Below, piece by piece: positions 16,065 through 26,682 of a DNA stretch of 39,747 nt. This DNA comes from an uncultured Methylococcaceae bacterium. GTDB taxonomy: Bacteria; Pseudomonadota; Gammaproteobacteria; Methylococcales; Methylococcaceae. A model generated the notes under the pieces. The model saw nothing but the letters and a program-made list of their open reading frames with translations. It did not search any database and was not told the origin of the DNA. Both the position numbers and the translations under genes were made by a program. The DNA lies in contig CAIYXP010000030.1 in assembly GCA_903930145.1 (NCBI GenBank), positions 1 to 39,747 on the forward strand, read 5' to 3'. The stretch's first letter is position 1. Every line of letters begins with the position of its first letter.

Positions 16065-17126
16065 ATGAATTTAAAAGCATCTGATATTTTACAACGCTTT
16101 AAAGAGCAGGGTCTGATTTTGGGCCATCAAGGCCCGGATAATGCCATCACTCGCTTCGCTCCCATTGACGACTGTTCCAATAGTGATTTGGTGTTTGTCG
16201 ATAATGCCAAATATCTGCCCTTGCTGCTAGAGCGCAAACCCGCTGCCGTCATCACCAGCACTGCGATAGCCGCTGAATTGGGCGATGATACAGGGATTGC
16301 CATCCTGCTGGCTCAAAATATCAGGCTGGCAACGGCACTAGTCAAGCAGGCTTATGATGACCGAGACTTTTATCGCACGGAATGGCCACGCATCCATCCC
16401 TCTGCCGTGGTGCATGACAGCGTTCATATCCCCGACAGCGCGGTGATAGGGCCGGGAGTCGTGGTGGGTGCGAACGTGGCGCTGGGTTACGGTGTGGTGT
16501 TGATGGCGAATGCCGTGGTTGAACACGATGCCAGCATTGGCGAAGGCTCGGTGTTGCATCCAGGTTGCGTAGTCAGCCATGGCTGCGAAATTGGCGCCCA
16601 CGTCATGCTCAAAGCCGGCTGTGTGATTGGTTCGGAAGGTTTCGGCTTCGCCCAAGACGAAAAACGCCGCAATTACCGCATCCCGCATACTGGCAAGGTG
16701 ATTATCGAAGACCGGGTTGTCATCGGCGCCAACACCACGATAGATCGTGCCACCTACGGGGCGACTATCATCCGTTCTGGTGTCATCATCGATGCCTTGT
16801 GTCACATTGGCCATAATGTCGAAATTGGCTCGGACTGCATACTCTGCGCCCATACCGGCATTTCCGGCTCCAGTAAATTTGGGCAACGGGTGATTGCCTC
16901 AGGGCAGACTGGCGTGTTGGATCACATCACGGTTGCCAGCGATTCAGTATTGCTGCACCGGGCCGGGGTCAATCGCAGCATCAAGGAACCCGGCATGTAC
17001 GCAGGTGGTCCAACTCAGCCTTTACAGAATTATCTGAAAAACATCGCCATCATGCCGAAATTGGCGGAAATGTGGTCACGATTGAAAAAACTGGAAAAGA
17101 AGGTTGCCGAATTGGCCGGGGATTAA
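16065..17126 (+). CDS. lpxD: UDP-3-O-acylglucosamine N-acyltransferase LpxD
   Basis: This 353-aa acyltransferase adds the second acyl chain to UDP-3-O-acylglucosamine in lipid A synthesis. The N-terminal uridine-binding domain (residues 1-105) precedes a left-handed beta helix of hexapeptide repeats (IGPGVVVGANVALGYGV and so on). The catalytic histidine is in CHIGHNVEIG, with H250 the probable base. The C-terminal helix (LKKLEKKVAEL) is family-typical. It stands alone here rather than in the usual bamA-skp-lpxD-fabZ-lpxA cluster, so it may be a second copy. A strong terminator follows at 17133-17170. Confidence 0.93.
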   Translation: MNLKASDILQRFKEQGLILGHQGPDNAITRFAPIDDCSNSDLVFVDNAKYLPLLLERKPAAVITSTAIAAELGDDTGIAILLAQNIRLATALVKQAYDDRDFYRTEWPRIHPSAVVHDSVHIPDSAVIGPGVVVGANVALGYGVVLMANAVVEHDASIGEGSVLHPGCVVSHGCEIGAHVMLKAGCVIGSEGFGFAQDEKRRNYRIPHTGKVIIEDRVVIGANTTIDRATYGATIIRSGVIIDALCHIGHNVEIGSDCILCAHTGISGSSKFGQRVIASGQTGVLDHITVASDSVLLHRAGVNRSIKEPGMYAGGPTQPLQNYLKNIAIMPKLAEMWSRLKKLEKKVAELAGD

Positions 17127-17132
17127 GTAAAA

Positions 17133-17170
17133 CCGACTCGGCTTTTTTTTTAAACCGAGTCGGACTTTTT
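17133..17170 (+). terminator. rho-independent terminator after lpxD
   Basis: CCGACTCGG at 17133-17141 pairs with CCGAGTCGG at 17155-17163, extended by AA/TT pairs, and is followed by ACTTTTT. It lies 6 bp after the lpxD stop. Confidence 0.85.
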
Positions 17171-17206
17171 CCCTCTTAGCGTTCAACCTCGATAACAATC
17201 AGCCCT

Positions 17207-17686
17207 ATGAGCAAATTCCCTTTACCCTCAGAAGAAAACCATTACCTGCACCATCATGTGGCTCTATTGCGCTACAGCTTCCAGCATTGGACAGGCCGTC
17301 CATTGGTGGCGACTAAGATGAATGACGAAGATGCCGCCCGCTATTTGTTCAACGCTACGTTTGCCGTGCTGTCCCATGACACCGCAAAAGACCCCATTTT
17401 CAACTATGCCAACCGTACCGCGTTGAGCTTGTTTGGAATGGATTGGGATAGCATGACCGCTTTGCCTTCGCGCAAGTCAGCCGAGCCGGTGGCGCAAGAA
17501 GATCGCCAGCGCATCCTTGAGCAAGTCGAAAAGCATGGGTTTGTGGATAATTACAGCGGGATACGGATAGGCAGGCACGGCAGACGGTTTTTCATTGAAG
17601 GTGCGGTGGTGTGGAACGTCATAGAGCCTAGGACGGGTGCTTATAAAGGCCAGGCAGCGTTGTTGAAGAACTGGAATTTTCTGTGA
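17207..17686 (+). CDS. MEKHLA-domain (PAS-like) protein
   Basis: This 159-aa soluble protein consists of a single MEKHLA domain, a PAS-related fold. The typical features are the N-terminal segment ending LLLRYSFQHWTG-like sequence, FNYANRTALSLFGMDWD in the centre, and a C-terminal FFIEGAVVWNV strand. The domain is widespread in bacteria and in plant HD-ZIP III proteins, where it is thought to sense signals, but its ligand is unknown. No kinase or output domain is fused. It has its own spacing from lpxD and no obvious partner. Confidence 0.8.
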   Translation: MSKFPLPSEENHYLHHHVALLRYSFQHWTGRPLVATKMNDEDAARYLFNATFAVLSHDTAKDPIFNYANRTALSLFGMDWDSMTALPSRKSAEPVAQEDRQRILEQVEKHGFVDNYSGIRIGRHGRRFFIEGAVVWNVIEPRTGAYKGQAALLKNWNFL

Positions 17687-17805
17687 TGGGAAGACTGGCA
17701 CCGCCCGATAATTCCATTGCGGAAATTAAATCGGTGATGCTCATTAGGGTAATCTCTTAAGTGATAAGTGATTTTGGAGCGAAGTTAAACTAAAGTACCA
17801 CATTC

Positions 17806-17836
17806 GGCGCATTACGCGGAGTTCCGCTAATGCGCC
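17806..17836. repeat. REP-like hairpin
   Basis: GGCGCATTA and GCGGA on the left pair exactly with TCCGC and TAATGCGCC on the right, with one bulged C and a two-base loop. This is the form of dispersed gammaproteobacterial REP elements. It lies at the end of the convergent MEKHLA gene and antitoxin, so it may also act as a terminator. Confidence 0.7.
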
Positions 17837-17844
17837 TTACGGAC

Positions 17845-18018
17845 TTAGGCCGCTTTCTCATTTACCTGGGGTTTACAACGGGAATAAACGAGTCGCTCGG
17901 AATGTAACTTTTCTTGATCCTGAAGGAATTTAATCAGCCGTTTTGGATCATGACCAAATTTCTCAGACATCTCATGTCGAATACGTCGAATTTCTGCGAT
18001 TACAGGGTCGTCTTTCAT
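17845..18018 (-). CDS. small antitoxin partner of PIN toxin
   Basis: This 57-aa protein, starting MKDDPVIAEIRRIRHEMSEKF, is of the short helical type commonly encoded right after PIN-domain toxins. It has a GGAGAT site upstream and overlaps the toxin stop by ATGA, so the pair is translationally coupled, in toxin-first order. The longer upstream frame lacks a binding site and would overlap further. Antitoxin function is inferred from context and family resemblance. Confidence 0.75.
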   Translation of the reverse strand: MKDDPVIAEIRRIRHEMSEKFGHDPKRLIKFLQDQEKLHSERLVYSRCKPQVNEKAA

Positions 18019-18491
18019 TCTATTATCTCCAATAATTCCAATGGGGTGACCAGCGAAGGGCAATAGATGCCTAAAATGGCATTGACTCGTCGGATATGGG
18101 CAAATTTATTTGCATTGGCAATGTGCTTGCAATTCCAAGTCAACAAAAAATCGCAGCCATGATGCGATGTAATCGCCAAGTGAAGTGCGTCGCCTAGCGG
18201 GTCACTTGGCATAAGCCTATGTTTGATATAAGCCTCGACAATTTCCATGATGGGTTCTTCGATTGCCAGTAAGGGCAGTTGATTGACAAGTTCCAAGGCT
18301 TCATCTTGACCCGGAAAATCTCCGCCCATAAGCTCCAATAGCACCGCTTCGCTTGAAACCACCTCGTAGTTTTTACGACACTGGCTCCACCAAAGGCGCG
18401 TCCAATCACGCCTAGCCACCATGTCTGGCTCGGATCTGACTTCAAAATAAAAGCTTGGAATTGAAGTCTCTATGTAAACCTTTGGCTTCAC
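18015..18491 (-). CDS. PIN-domain toxin (VapC-like ribonuclease)
   Basis: This 158-aa PIN-domain protein begins VYIETSIPSFYFE, where the first acidic residue is Glu. Other acidic residues lie in SSEAVLLELMGGDF, DPLGDALHLA and the FLLTWNCKHIANA block. Such proteins cleave RNA and are held in check by the adjacent antitoxin. The start is GTG at 18491 with GGA upstream. The catalytic acidic set appears complete. Confidence 0.85.
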   Translation of the reverse strand: MKPKVYIETSIPSFYFEVRSEPDMVARRDWTRLWWSQCRKNYEVVSSEAVLLELMGGDFPGQDEALELVNQLPLLAIEEPIMEIVEAYIKHRLMPSDPLGDALHLAITSHHGCDFLLTWNCKHIANANKFAHIRRVNAILGIYCPSLVTPLELLEIIE

Positions 18492-18559
18492 ACGATTTAT
18501 TCCGTGTCCACGTCTTTCGGCATTTTTGCAATTGTCTGCATAACTTCTTGTTTGGGGGG

Positions 18560-18990
18560 TTGCATGTTGCCTACCTCAAATGATTGATCGTACTTTATTG
18601 TAATGCAAGTTCAGCCAGCGGCAATGCTTGAAGTATTTGGAAGCCGGGTGCTTCAAATCCGCCAAGATTTCCGATAAGCCGCACCAAAGAACCGGTCGGC
18701 TTCAACACCCGAGAGGCTTGGCTAATCCACCGAATAGACCACGCGATATAATGCTCTTGGCTCTCGAAACTGTCCCAATCGGCTTTCGTTGTAAGGCGGA
18801 GCGGCAAACACCAGATCAACACTAGCATCGTCCAGCGAAGCCAGCCAGTCTATCCTGTGCCTTGATACAGCTTGCCGTTCGGGTGTTCTTATTGGATTTG
18901 GAAACCTTTGGCAACCGACTCAAAGGTAAGTTCTTTGCCTTTGATGGGGCGGCGGATGTCGTTGAATTCCAGTAGGGAAAGCTGTTCCAT
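18560..18990 (-). pseudogene. frameshifted N-terminal remnant of a DNA adenine/N4-cytosine methyltransferase
   Basis: Reading from an ATG at 18990, MEQLSLLEFNDIRRPI runs to a stop near 18890. A second frame gives RIDWLASLDDASVDLVF followed by APPYNES, in place of the catalytic DPPY. A third gives KADWDSFESQEHYIAWS and RVLKPTGSL, and a fourth GLSEILADLKHPASKYFKHC. Together these read as the front of one methyltransferase broken by several frameshifts, with the catalytic Asp changed to Ala and the C-terminal half missing. It cannot be functional. It is likely the relic of a solitary or restriction-linked methylase. Confidence 0.8.
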
Positions 18991-19043
18991 GGGTTGGTGG
19001 TGTGGTGAAGTTAGGGGTATTATACCTGAGGAACAAGCATTAC

Positions 19044-20618
19044 TCATGGCTGAGACAATATAGCGCCGGTTGCGAAGGCAAGAGCGGCGGCGGCGGTAAA
19101 GACATTCGCATGCGCAGTCACCTTTTCTGATTGCGCCTGAGAAAGCGCGTTTTCGGCATTGGCCACATCGGTATAAGTACCTACACCTTGGCGGTAGGTG
19201 TCCAGTGCCGCATCATAGGCCGTTTGGGACGCTTCGGTCAGCACTTTCGCTGCCGTGTATTCTGCAAAGCCGGTTTGGAGCGAGTCGTAGGCATCGGTCA
19301 CCTGCTGGGCGGCGGCATCTTTGGCTTGATCCAATGCCATTTCGGCAGCGGCTATTTCCGAGCGGGCGATTGCAACCCGCGTGTCACGCGCACCGCCGTC
19401 GAACAAGGGCCATTCCAGTTTCAACAGGATATTGGCCCCTGGCCGGTGGACGTTATAGTAAGGACTCCCATTAGTGCTGAAACCCCCTAGGTTTTCATAG
19501 GCTTGTGCCATTAAGCTGACGGTCGGGTAATAGCTCGCATCGGCACTTTTCAAGGTTGCCTCGGCGGCTTTTATCTTTCCCAACGCGGCGATAATGTCGG
19601 GCCGGTTAGCCAAGGCATCTTGAAACAGTTGATCGATACTGCCCGAAGTCTCCGTCGGCAGGGCGAGGTTCGAACTGTCCGCCACTTCGAGGGCAGTTTT
19701 CGGGTGAATGCCCATGCTGGCAATCAGAGCGGCATAGGCGGCATGTTCGGCACCTTTGGCCCGTTCCAAGTTGAATTGTGCCTTGGCGGTTTGCTGGTTG
19801 GCCTGGGCAAGCTCGACGACCGTAGCCAGTCCATTGGCTCTTCGCATTTCGCTGGCATCCTGAACGATTTTGGCTGTTTTCAAGGCTTGTTCCGCCACTA
19901 GCAGGCGGGCGCGTGCCGCGCCTAGGGCAAAATATTCCCGGCAGACCGCATAGATGACTTTGTGGTGAACGCCGGTGAAAGAGACATTGGCAACGAAAGA
20001 ATTAGCCCGCGCCGCCGCCTCGATCCCTTCCCGCCGCCCGAAATCGAAGAGTAGCCATTTCGCCACTAGCGATGGAATCAGCTCGCGGGTGTCGGTGGTG
20101 AAATAGCCGTTCGGGTTGAGGTACTTCGGAATCGCCAGCGGTGTTGTTTGAAAACCGCCGATGATTTCAGCCGAGATTTGGGGGAGATAGGTGCTTTCCA
20201 CCAAGCCGACCCCGAGGGCGGCTTGCCTTGCCCGCTCCCATGCCTCGCGGGTTTCAGGGTTATTGCGTTGGGCGATGTCGATCAAAGCGGCAAGATCATA
20301 GTGACGGGCGCGATCAACGCCAACCGCATTGCCCTTATCCCAGTGAGCTTCGGGAAACTCAGCCATCCCATAATCTTCTGCTTTAGCCGAATGACTAGGC
20401 GCAGCAGGTTCGGCAATGCCTACTTTTGACAACGTCAAGGGGATGGGTGACGGCAGGGATGGTTTTGCCGACCGGTGAGGAATAACCCAAGGCTGTTCTG
20501 GCGCACTGGGGGCCAGCGCCAGCCTATCCTTGACGCAGCCTGCGAGAGCCATTGCGACCGACAATACGAGCGTTCGATAGCACTTCAAAATAGGGTCACG
20601 CCCTAACGGATAAGACAT
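19044..20618 (-). CDS. mdtP: outer-membrane efflux channel lipoprotein, MdtP-like
   Basis: This 524-aa TolC-family outer-membrane factor has an N-terminal lipoprotein signal with lipobox LAGC (C28), a Pro-rich linker, then two OEP repeats at about 105-300 and 320-515, rich in long Ala/Gln helices. It is the exit duct of a tripartite pump. It overlaps the end of the FUSC gene by 23 bp and is the last gene of the ytcA-mdtNOP-like operon. Symbol assigned by operon order; homology to E. coli MdtP could not be computed. Confidence 0.8.
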   Translation of the reverse strand: MSYPLGRDPILKCYRTLVLSVAMALAGCVKDRLALAPSAPEQPWVIPHRSAKPSLPSPIPLTLSKVGIAEPAAPSHSAKAEDYGMAEFPEAHWDKGNAVGVDRARHYDLAALIDIAQRNNPETREAWERARQAALGVGLVESTYLPQISAEIIGGFQTTPLAIPKYLNPNGYFTTDTRELIPSLVAKWLLFDFGRREGIEAAARANSFVANVSFTGVHHKVIYAVCREYFALGAARARLLVAEQALKTAKIVQDASEMRRANGLATVVELAQANQQTAKAQFNLERAKGAEHAAYAALIASMGIHPKTALEVADSSNLALPTETSGSIDQLFQDALANRPDIIAALGKIKAAEATLKSADASYYPTVSLMAQAYENLGGFSTNGSPYYNVHRPGANILLKLEWPLFDGGARDTRVAIARSEIAAAEMALDQAKDAAAQQVTDAYDSLQTGFAEYTAAKVLTEASQTAYDAALDTYRQGVGTYTDVANAENALSQAQSEKVTAHANVFTAAAALAFATGAILSQP

Positions 20619-22611
20619 TTTCGATTTCCGAGTGCAGCAGAAGACGAGCTTCGTGGGCTATGCGATGGGATAAAGACAAATCGGCTGGATGCCTCTCTAA
20701 GGCAACGTCAAACCCTGGCAAAGGAGGTGATGGCAACCCTGCCGTCAGCCTTTCTGCATAGCCCACAAACCATGCTGAAGCCGTCTCATCCTGCGCCGTT
20801 ATGGCCTCGTTCCAGCCATGCCCGGGTTGCACTTGACTGATCACCGTGAAAGTGATGCCGACTAGACGGTCTAAAGAATTGAGGGACACCCCTTCGGTTT
20901 GGCCATACCCTGCGTGAGCAGACAAGGTTCCCGATTCGAATGCGGCGATGCCGGTAAAGTGACGGGCCTCTCCTAAGGCACGGGCGATGGCCAAACGATC
21001 ACCCTGACGCAGGTGTGCTTTATCTGCGAGAAGCTGTCCTAGCCCGCGCAGTACCGCCGCCACGGACAATCTAGCCCGGTCGTTGGCACTGACGGGCCAA
21101 ACCACACTGAATATTAAGGACATCAGCAAATTTCCCAGCAGTATGCCGGCTACGCGATCCCGCAACACGGTGAGTTCTGCCGCATTCGGATAGTCGGCAT
21201 AGGGGGTGTAGTCATGGAGCGCCCCCATGAAGAAGGCGAAGGCGATTTGCATCCCGGCATAAGAAAGGCGGGCGCTGCTAGTCGCCACCCAAGCGCAAGG
21301 GACGGCGACGGCAAAGACCAGTAGGCAAAGCTGGCCAATATCATCCATCAAGGGAAATACAAACACGATGCAAACCGCTGCGGCAAGCCCGCCAATCAGT
21401 GCGCCGGCTATGCGCAGCGTTAGTTTGTGCAGGGTCTCGCCAAGACTCCCGAGAGCGACGAAGAAACAGGTTGTGACTGAGGTTCTGATACCTTGCCAAT
21501 CCATTGCGCTATAGAAGACATAAGCAGCCATGACGGCAAGGGTAGTCTTAAGGGCAAACCGAACATGGGCGGGATTGCTGAATGCATCCCCAACAAACAG
21601 CGATTTAGCCTCAAGTTCGCCCGGTGTGCTGGTGACGGTTCGCCGTTGGGAAATGCCTTCGCTCAAACGAGCCAAGGTATTTGCCATGGCGACGATGACG
21701 GGTCTGGTTTGGGGGGAAAGACCCTGCAAGATTTCGTCCGCAGGCATAGTGTCATCCCCCTGCTGATGCCCGTCGGATGCGAGCGCTACGGCGCATTGTT
21801 CGCAACCCTCGGCAAGGGGCGCAAGTGCGTCGATTGGCATGTCGGCAGGCAATAGCCGATACAGTGCCAACAATTCGATAAGCGTCTCGATGAGCCGGGA
21901 GTCCAACCCGGCCCGGTCGCGCAAATCCGAATTGAACAGGCCAGCCCGATGGCGCAATTCGACTAACTTGACCGCCTCTGCCTGTTGCTTGGACAGAGGC
22001 ATAAGCGAACCCCCGCGCAACGCCTTGGCGAGGTCTGCGAGCAAACGAAGGGCCGTTCGCCGTGCCAGTTTGGCCGGATTATCGCCAATTAGTAGGTTCA
22101 CTAGGGCCGTGACAGTGCTTGGAACCACGACGACCACCCAAAGCCAAAGGATCAGCCGGGTCAGCGCCTCAAGGCTGGGAATGCCGTCGATGAGCGTTTG
22201 CGACAGCACTAAGACGAAACTCGCCAGAAAGGCGAGGGGGCCCAACTTAGTGGTACGCATCAGGAAGATGCCGACAAAGGTGCTTAAAGCCATCAAGCTC
22301 AGGCGAAGCGCAGGCTCTGCGGCATCGAGCATATAGAATAGCAGCGACAACGCAATTGCCATGGTTGTCGCCAAAACCCCGACCAAGCCAGTCAATAGGG
22401 TGCTCGTGGACTCTTCCTGACTGCACACGAAAACGAGGTAGGCCATGTACGCTGGCAAGGGAATCTGGTACTTCATTGCGATCCAGACGACCACGGCACA
22501 GTTCCCTGCGATGCGCAACACAGCGGCAAGACGCCCTGGCCTGGGGGTCAACTCTTCGCGCAACAAAGCCATGAAGGAGGAAGGCATCGTCCCCGCCAGT
22601 CTATTTGGCAT
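20596..22611 (-). CDS. mdtO: FUSC-family inner-membrane efflux protein, MdtO-like
   Basis: This protein of about 671 aa belongs to the FUSC/AaeB family. Two blocks of transmembrane helices (about 30-150 and 355-500 of the protein) are separated by a large soluble domain. It contains the family-typical MDWQGIRTSVTTCFFVALGSLGETLHK segment, shown here only in part. The start is the ATG at 22611, overlapping the upstream gene by 11 bp; the longer frame is an artefact. It should export aromatic or cationic compounds with the MdtN and MdtP partners; substrate is unknown. Confidence 0.85.
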   Translation of the reverse strand: MPNRLAGTMPSSFMALLREELTPRPGRLAAVLRIAGNCAVVVWIAMKYQIPLPAYMAYLVFVCSQEESTSTLLTGLVGVLATTMAIALSLLFYMLDAAEPALRLSLMALSTFVGIFLMRTTKLGPLAFLASFVLVLSQTLIDGIPSLEALTRLILWLWVVVVVPSTVTALVNLLIGDNPAKLARRTALRLLADLAKALRGGSLMPLSKQQAEAVKLVELRHRAGLFNSDLRDRAGLDSRLIETLIELLALYRLLPADMPIDALAPLAEGCEQCAVALASDGHQQGDDTMPADEILQGLSPQTRPVIVAMANTLARLSEGISQRRTVTSTPGELEAKSLFVGDAFSNPAHVRFALKTTLAVMAAYVFYSAMDWQGIRTSVTTCFFVALGSLGETLHKLTLRIAGALIGGLAAAVCIVFVFPLMDDIGQLCLLVFAVAVPCAWVATSSARLSYAGMQIAFAFFMGALHDYTPYADYPNAAELTVLRDRVAGILLGNLLMSLIFSVVWPVSANDRARLSVAAVLRGLGQLLADKAHLRQGDRLAIARALGEARHFTGIAAFESGTLSAHAGYGQTEGVSLNSLDRLVGITFTVISQVQPGHGWNEAITAQDETASAWFVGYAERLTAGLPSPPLPGFDVALERHPADLSLSHRIAHEARLLLHSEIENVLSVRA

Positions 22612-23704
22612 CACCGGGCCGCACCAAAATCGAAGCTGTCGCCCCGATCCGCATTGCTGACGCGGGTGGGTTGTCCAGCCGGATGCGCACCGGGAAGCGT
22701 TGAGCCACCACAACCCAACTTAACGTTCTTCCCACGGCTGGCAGTGAAGGTCCGCCGCCATCCATTGGCCGAACGCCCCAGCCTAGGCTATCTACATGAC
22801 CGTTTATCGGACGATTATTGTCGGACATCAACCAGACAGTGGCCGGGGCGCCAACGGGAATCTGTGGCAATTCGGTTTCGCGGAAATTACCGACGGCATA
22901 CCACTCATCGGTTTTAATCAAGGTGAACATGGGGCGGCCGATGGCCGCGTAAGCACCTTCGCTGCTGTCTTGGCCCACCACCAAGCCGTCGAAGGGCGCG
23001 CGGATTTTGGTGTTGCGCAGATCCCGCTCGGCCAAGGCGACGGCGGCCTGTGCGCCGTTCAGTTGCGCCGCCAGACTGTCCGTATCGCCTATCGCTTGAC
23101 GGGCTTGCCGGGCCTGTTGGGTGGATGCGGTCAGCGCGGTTTCGGCGGTTCGTAGATTGGTTCTGGCTTCATCGACTTGTTGGGTTGTGACATATCCTTT
23201 TTCCAGCAGCGGCTCGAGTCTTGCGACCGTATCGCGGGCCAAGGCAAGCTGGGATCGGGCGCGGCCAACTTGGGTCGCGACCGCATCAGCACCGGTGGAT
23301 TGTGCATCGACTTGACGGGTGGTTAGGGCAATCTGTGCCTGCAACGCTGCCACTTGGGCGCGGGCTTGGCGCACCCGCAACTCGAAAGGTTCAGGCTCGA
23401 TCTCCACCAGGAGGTCGCCCTTGGCGACCCGCTGATTGTCCCGGACATGCAGCCGGGAGATATGGCCGCTGACATCCGGCGCGATGCCGACGGTATCGGC
23501 ATATAGGAAGGCGTCGTGGGTTCTTGGCCGCTGGTCGATGCGCTGAACCGTATAGGCTCCGAGCCAGACCGCCGCTGCGATGACGGCTAGTGCGACCAAT
23601 CGACCCATCCAAGACCGATAGTGCTGTTTCGCGCCATCGCTGAAAACGGCGGCGGCGAGCCGTGCTAACGAAGTGCGACGATTTTCTGGGGTTTGCTGGG
23701 ACAT
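22601..23704 (-). CDS. mdtN: HlyD/EmrA-type membrane fusion protein, MdtN-like
   Basis: This protein of about 367 aa is a periplasmic adaptor. It has one N-terminal membrane helix (LVALAVIAAAVWLGAY), a lipoyl half (IAPDVSGHISRLHVRDNQRV), a coiled-coil hairpin of Gln/Ala/Arg-rich helices, a second lipoyl half (IRAPFDGLVVGQ), and a beta-barrel domain. It bridges the inner FUSC transporter and the outer channel. The ATG at 23704 starts 2 bp after the ytcA stop. Confidence 0.87.
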   Translation of the reverse strand: MSQQTPENRRTSLARLAAAVFSDGAKQHYRSWMGRLVALAVIAAAVWLGAYTVQRIDQRPRTHDAFLYADTVGIAPDVSGHISRLHVRDNQRVAKGDLLVEIEPEPFELRVRQARAQVAALQAQIALTTRQVDAQSTGADAVATQVGRARSQLALARDTVARLEPLLEKGYVTTQQVDEARTNLRTAETALTASTQQARQARQAIGDTDSLAAQLNGAQAAVALAERDLRNTKIRAPFDGLVVGQDSSEGAYAAIGRPMFTLIKTDEWYAVGNFRETELPQIPVGAPATVWLMSDNNRPINGHVDSLGWGVRPMDGGGPSLPAVGRTLSWVVVAQRFPVRIRLDNPPASAMRIGATASILVRPGDAK

Positions 23705-23706
23705 GC

Positions 23707-23988
23707 TTAACCCAGCCAGAGAAGCCAAGCGGCGAAGGCAAAAGCGGCGGTCATGGCAAGATAAACCAAAAACGGCGCTGGCAAGCTTTTATCGATGCCC
23801 GTTGCCACCAATAGTTTGCGGACAATGATTGTTATTACCAGACCGGTAACGATACAGAAGATCCACGAGGGAAAATAAGAGCCGAGTATGTTTTGCGTTG
23901 GTGCCGGGTTGCATCCGGTCAAGATGCTTGGCACTAACAAGCTGGCAAAGCCATTCCGTTCAACGGATCGTTGCATTCTATTGCGCAT
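23707..23988 (-). CDS. ytcA: YtcA-family small membrane lipoprotein
   Basis: This 93-aa protein has a lipobox-like LTGC (C26) followed by NPAPTQNILGSYFPSW, the signature of the YtcA family, and two membrane helices. It heads the operon with mdtNOP, the same neighbourhood as in E. coli. Its biochemical role is unknown; it may assemble or anchor the pump. Confidence 0.82.
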   Translation of the reverse strand: MRNRMQRSVERNGFASLLVPSILTGCNPAPTQNILGSYFPSWIFCIVTGLVITIIVRKLLVATGIDKSLPAPFLVYLAMTAAFAFAAWLLWLG

Positions 23989-24297
23989 AGTTTTGCGGAG
24001 ATTCTTTAACTTTGCTCAAAACAAGTTTTCGTTGAAGATTAACCCCTTGCAGCATATCGAAGCGCATGTTTAGACGTTTCCTTTAAAGGGGCAAATTTTG
24101 TGGGTTTTTTCCAAGCTACAATTATATTATTTTCGACAGGTTGCTGCGACCTTCGATGCCAGTAATTTAGTTTTATTTAATCCATTTAGCAAGTCCGTCT
24201 TATGGTTACAAACTAGGCAATCCGCTTTCTGGCCAATGACAGAAACCTCGGGCTATAGTCACCGAGCCAGCATCAAATCCATCCAAGTCCGCCACCC
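23989..24297. other. gene-free stretch upstream of the ytcA operon
   Basis: This AT-rich region presumably holds the promoter of the leftward ytcA-mdtNOP operon. I see no gene, no hairpin and no clear promoter hexamer pair. Confidence 0.5.
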
Positions 24298-24736
24298 TTA
24301 AATCAACTTCAGATTCCGTTTCCCCAGCATGAACACCCGCTTTCGAGTCGCCCTCATCGGCTGCTTGCTCACTGCCATTTTGCCTAAAAGGGTTGTGGCA
24401 TGGCTGGGGCGCACGGTTTCTTTGCTTTGGTCATAGCCGGTGGATGCCAGCTTGGCGGGGTCTTGCTGCGCCACGAACTCCAAATAAGCGGTCAGGCGTT
24501 TGAGCAAGTCGGTCAAGTGATCGCGGGCATTTTTGCGCAATCCGATCTTTACCGTGTCCCCGGTCAGGCTGGCATGATAGTAATCCTTATAGACCGCAAA
24601 AGCCTCTTTGATCTGGGCTAACGAAGGAGCTATTTCCGGCTAGGGTTTCTGGAAAGTTGGGATTATGGGTGAGGGAAGCGATGATAAAGCCGACCTTGGC
24701 TTGAAAATCGGCTTCGCTAAGACGTTCAATTGATGT
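24298..24736 (-). pseudogene. frameshifted hypothetical gene
   Basis: One frame reads LSEADFQAKVGFIIASLTH, runs into NPNFPETLAG and then shifts near 24640. The other frame continues with APSLAQIKEAFAVYKDYYH and then RKNARDHLTDLLKRLTAYL to a stop at 24298. The two halves read as one helical protein of about 140 residues with a single frameshift. The 5' end is cut off by an inverted-repeat element starting at 24737. I recognise no function; similar helical proteins often occur in environmental Gram-negatives. Confidence 0.7.
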
Positions 24737-24803
24737 TTAAGCCGTTCATGCCCTTCGACTTCGCTCAGGAGAGCGTTCGACAGGCTCACCACGAACGGCT
24801 TAA
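24737..24803. repeat. inverted-repeat element (67 bp) at the start of a broken gene
   Basis: TTAAGCCGTTC at 24737-24747 is perfectly inverted as GAACGGCTTAA at 24793-24803. The interior includes CTTCGACTTCGCTCAGG and CGACAGGCTCACCACGAAC, sequences seen in dispersed bacterial repeats. It sits exactly where the upstream end of the pseudogene should be. Confidence 0.75.
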
Positions 24804-24825
24804 GTTAATGGCTTTGACCCTTAGT

Positions 24826-24848
24826 GTGCGGGCCTAGACGGCCCGCAC
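24826..24848. terminator. GC-rich hairpin
   Basis: GTGCGGGCC pairs with GGCCCGCAC around a five-base loop. It lies about 110 bp beyond the stop of pgm and may end that leftward transcript or belong to the neighbouring repeat element. There is no T-run. Confidence 0.4.
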
Positions 24849-24960
24849 CCACCAGTCGGATAACAGAGAAGACAAGCACGAGCCTAAACCGTGACCGTGT
24901 AAGACGGTGACGGCTGGGCAGCAAAATCAACTAGATTGCAAAATGCCTAAGCCCTGTTAC

Positions 24961-26607
<1,647 letters not shown>

Positions 26608-26682
26608 CTAAGATGGTTGAACAAAGTGCGCTTATTCTAATGTATTCGGAGCTAGTCTAAGCAACTATATGGAGCTTTACGT

